The position numbers and the translations under genes are program-made. Under the pieces are notes generated by a model, which was not told the DNA's origin, did not search any database, and saw nothing but the letters and a program-made list of their open reading frames with translations. Shown here piece by piece: positions 6,213 through 6,999 of a stretch of DNA of 6,999 nucleotides (positions are counted from its first letter, which is position 1; every line of letters starts with the position of its first letter). Origin of the DNA: Gemmatimonadota bacterium (GTDB lineage Bacteria; Gemmatimonadota; Gemmatimonadetes; Longimicrobiales; Gaopeijiaceae); NCBI GenBank assembly GCA_007127575.1, contig SKZC01000451.1, positions 1 to 6,999 on the forward strand, given 5' to 3'.

Positions 6213-6651
6213 TGACGTGGACCACCACTTCCACGTCGGAATGGAGCTTCACAGGAACTTCGAAACTCCCCAAAGCCTTGATGGGTTCCTCCAGCTCCAC
6301 CTGCCTGCGGTCCACCTCGAACTCCAGACCCTCCTGGTTCAGTCGGTCCGTCACATCGGCGGAAGTCACCGAGCCGAAGAGCTTGGCATCCTCTCCCTCG
6401 CCGGCACGGGCCTGGAAGGTCAAGGTGGTGCCCTCCAGGATCGAAGCCCGACGTCGGGCTTCGAGGTAATCCCGACGCTCCCGCTCCTCGGCCCTCTGCT
6501 GCTCCTCCTCGATTCGACGGAGGTTAGCCGCGGAAGCTTCGTAGGCCAGGTTCTGCGGGAGCAGGTAGTTCCGGGCGTAGCCCGGCTTCACGGTCACCAC
6601 CTGGCCCGCCTCCCCCAGGTGCTCCACATCCTTCTTCAAGATCAGCTTCAT
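6190..6651 (-). CDS. rplI: 50S ribosomal protein bL9
   Basis: bL9 binds 23S rRNA near the L1 stalk base and helps maintain reading-frame fidelity. The 153 residues match the family (about 149). The N-terminal RNA-binding domain is textbook: MKLILKKDVEHLGEAGQ, then VVTVKPGYARNYLLPQNLA (18-36), the bL9 signature region. Residues about 42-75 form the long charged linker helix, and the C-terminal domain contains AKLFGSVTSADVTDRL (89-104) and a final strand VEVVVHVNVE. Against E. coli bL9 the linker is the same length to within one residue. The ATG at 6651 has AGGAGG five bases upstream, and that site touches the stop codon of the preceding gene. A perfect 24-bp palindrome lies within the linker codons. 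Confidence 0.98.
   Translation of the reverse strand: MKLILKKDVEHLGEAGQVVTVKPGYARNYLLPQNLAYEASAANLRRIEEEQQRAEERERRDYLEARRRASILEGTTLTFQARAGEGEDAKLFGSVTSADVTDRLNQEGLEFEVDRRQVELEEPIKALGSFEVPVKLHSDVEVVVHVNVEREAD
6441..6464. repeat. Perfect 24-bp palindrome inside rplI
   Basis: The half-site TCGAAGCCCGAC (6441-6452) is followed directly by its exact reverse complement GTCGGGCTTCGA (6453-6464), and the flanking bases do not extend it. It covers codons 63-71 of bL9 (L-EARRRAS-I), in the linker helix. As RNA it would form a ten-pair stem with an ACGU loop. As DNA it is a two-fold symmetric site suitable for a dimeric protein. The bL9 linker is not longer than usual, so it is not an obvious insertion. 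Confidence 0.9.
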
Positions 6652-6656
6652 GTCAC

Positions 6657-6662
6657 CCTCCT
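6657..6662 (-). promoter_or_regulatory. Ribosome binding site of rplI, touching the upstream stop codon
   Basis: The minus strand reads TGAGGAGGGTGACATG. AGGAGG begins at the last base of the TGA of the DUF2232 gene and lies five bases before the rplI ATG. The two genes are therefore fused into one translational junction of ten intergenic bases. Confidence 0.8.
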
Positions 6663-6999
6663 CAATTCGTTCCGTTGGATCCGGACTCCGCTCCGCTTCC
6701 GTGGCGGTATCTCGAGCGCAGATCGAACCAGGTGTCCCCGAGGCCTACCGCCAGCGCTCCCGCCAAGACCAACGGAGCCGCCAGAATCATGGCCACCATC
6801 CCCAGCGCCGCCCCCAGGACAGACACCCCTCCGGTGAGGGCGACGAGGACCGCAACGCCCCTCAAAGCATACAGCGCCCCCATGAAGACCACCACATTCT
6901 CCCCGAAGCGGTTCCACCCCTCCCCCCAACCCCACCCCACCAGGAGGATTCCACCGATGAGGAGCCAGATCAGATGATCGTGGAATCGGAAGTCGCCCA
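6662..6999 (-). CDS. DUF2232/YybS-type membrane protein, C-terminal fragment
   Basis: The frame is open to the right edge and its start lies outside the window; 111 residues are visible. They begin GDFRFHDHLIWLLIGGILLV and continue with WNRFGENVVVFMGALYALRG (28-47) and a long hydrophobic stretch to about residue 88, then a short polar tail. Two or three membrane helices fit, at roughly 9-20, 33-55 and 57-88. The FRF-x-DHL start, the GxN-x-x-x-FxGALYALRG segment and its place just before rplI agree with the C-terminal half of DUF2232 (Bacillus YybS-like) integral membrane proteins, whose function is unknown. A GTG at 6940 could start a shorter product but would cut through the conserved region. 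Downstream spacing to rplI is ten bases, so it is probably in the ribosomal protein operon. Confidence 0.8.
   Translation of the reverse strand, partial: GDFRFHDHLIWLLIGGILLVGWGWGEGWNRFGENVVVFMGALYALRGVAVLVALTGGVSVLGAALGMVAMILAAPLVLAGALAVGLGDTWFDLRSRYRHGSGAESGSNGTN

Noticed and set aside
6571..6585. Hairpin CCGGGC-GTA-GCCCGG in rplI
   Set aside because: It is produced by GC-rich codons for the conserved bL9 motif PGYAR, so it needs no separate explanation.
6648..6935. Alternative minus-strand frame at the right edge overlapping the rplI start
   Set aside because: It is glycine- and arginine-rich out-of-frame sequence; the frame ending at 6662 gives a coherent membrane protein that matches DUF2232 and continues to the window edge.
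1..6999. Search for CRISPR arrays, transposase genes, tRNAs, toxin-antitoxin or phage-defence genes
   Set aside because: No spaced repeats, terminal inverted repeats, tRNA cloverleaf or defence-type domains are visible; the window is fully occupied by core genes.

Overview
The window is GC-rich bacterial chromosome. All seven recognisable genes are on the minus strand and closely packed, so they read from the right edge to the left edge. The order in transcription is: C-terminus of a DUF2232/YybS-type membrane protein, rplI (bL9), rsfS, a 138-nt gap, an unnamed membrane-anchored protein with a degenerate ParA/MinD/CpsD-like domain, smc, a metallo-beta-lactamase-fold hydrolase, and the N-terminus of an aroF-type DAHP synthase cut by the left edge. 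I see no tRNA, rRNA, mobile element, CRISPR array or phage gene. This is core housekeeping DNA rather than an accessory island.

Organism (inference): the Smc head has the sequence IESRMIDAIL where most bacterial Smc proteins have IGQG-type residues. As I recall, IE-x-x-M variants are typical of the Bacteroidota/Chlorobi/Gemmatimonadota (FCB) group. With the high GC and the DUF2232-rplI-rsfS order, a Gemmatimonadota or similar FCB bacterium is my best guess. This is not proven from one window.

Right part (5787-6999): a ribosome-linked cluster. The DUF2232 stop codon lies against the Shine-Dalgarno of rplI, and rplI overlaps or abuts rsfS, so the three are probably co-transcribed. rpsF and rpsR would be expected just beyond the right edge. 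This part holds the most unusual structural signal, a perfect 24-bp palindrome inside rplI, plus smaller dyads at the rplI/rsfS junction and at the rsfS end.

Middle (1120-5648): after the only sizeable gap comes a 330-residue protein with a P-loop-type fold that has lost its Walker A and Walker B residues, a long Ala/Ser/Gly/Pro/Glu linker and one C-terminal membrane helix. Its TGA overlaps the smc ATG as ATGA, and smc has no Shine-Dalgarno of its own, so Smc synthesis is probably coupled to this protein. Smc is full length (1179 aa), with both ATPase half-heads, two coiled-coil arms and a divergent hinge.

Left part (1-1092): an MBL-fold hydrolase with a complete metal site but without the RNase Z exosite arm, then the ACT-like regulatory N-terminus of DAHP synthase, the first enzyme of aromatic amino-acid synthesis. 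No gap between genes exceeds 138 nt. The long plus-strand open frames are antisense shadows of the GC-rich, purine-loaded minus-strand genes.
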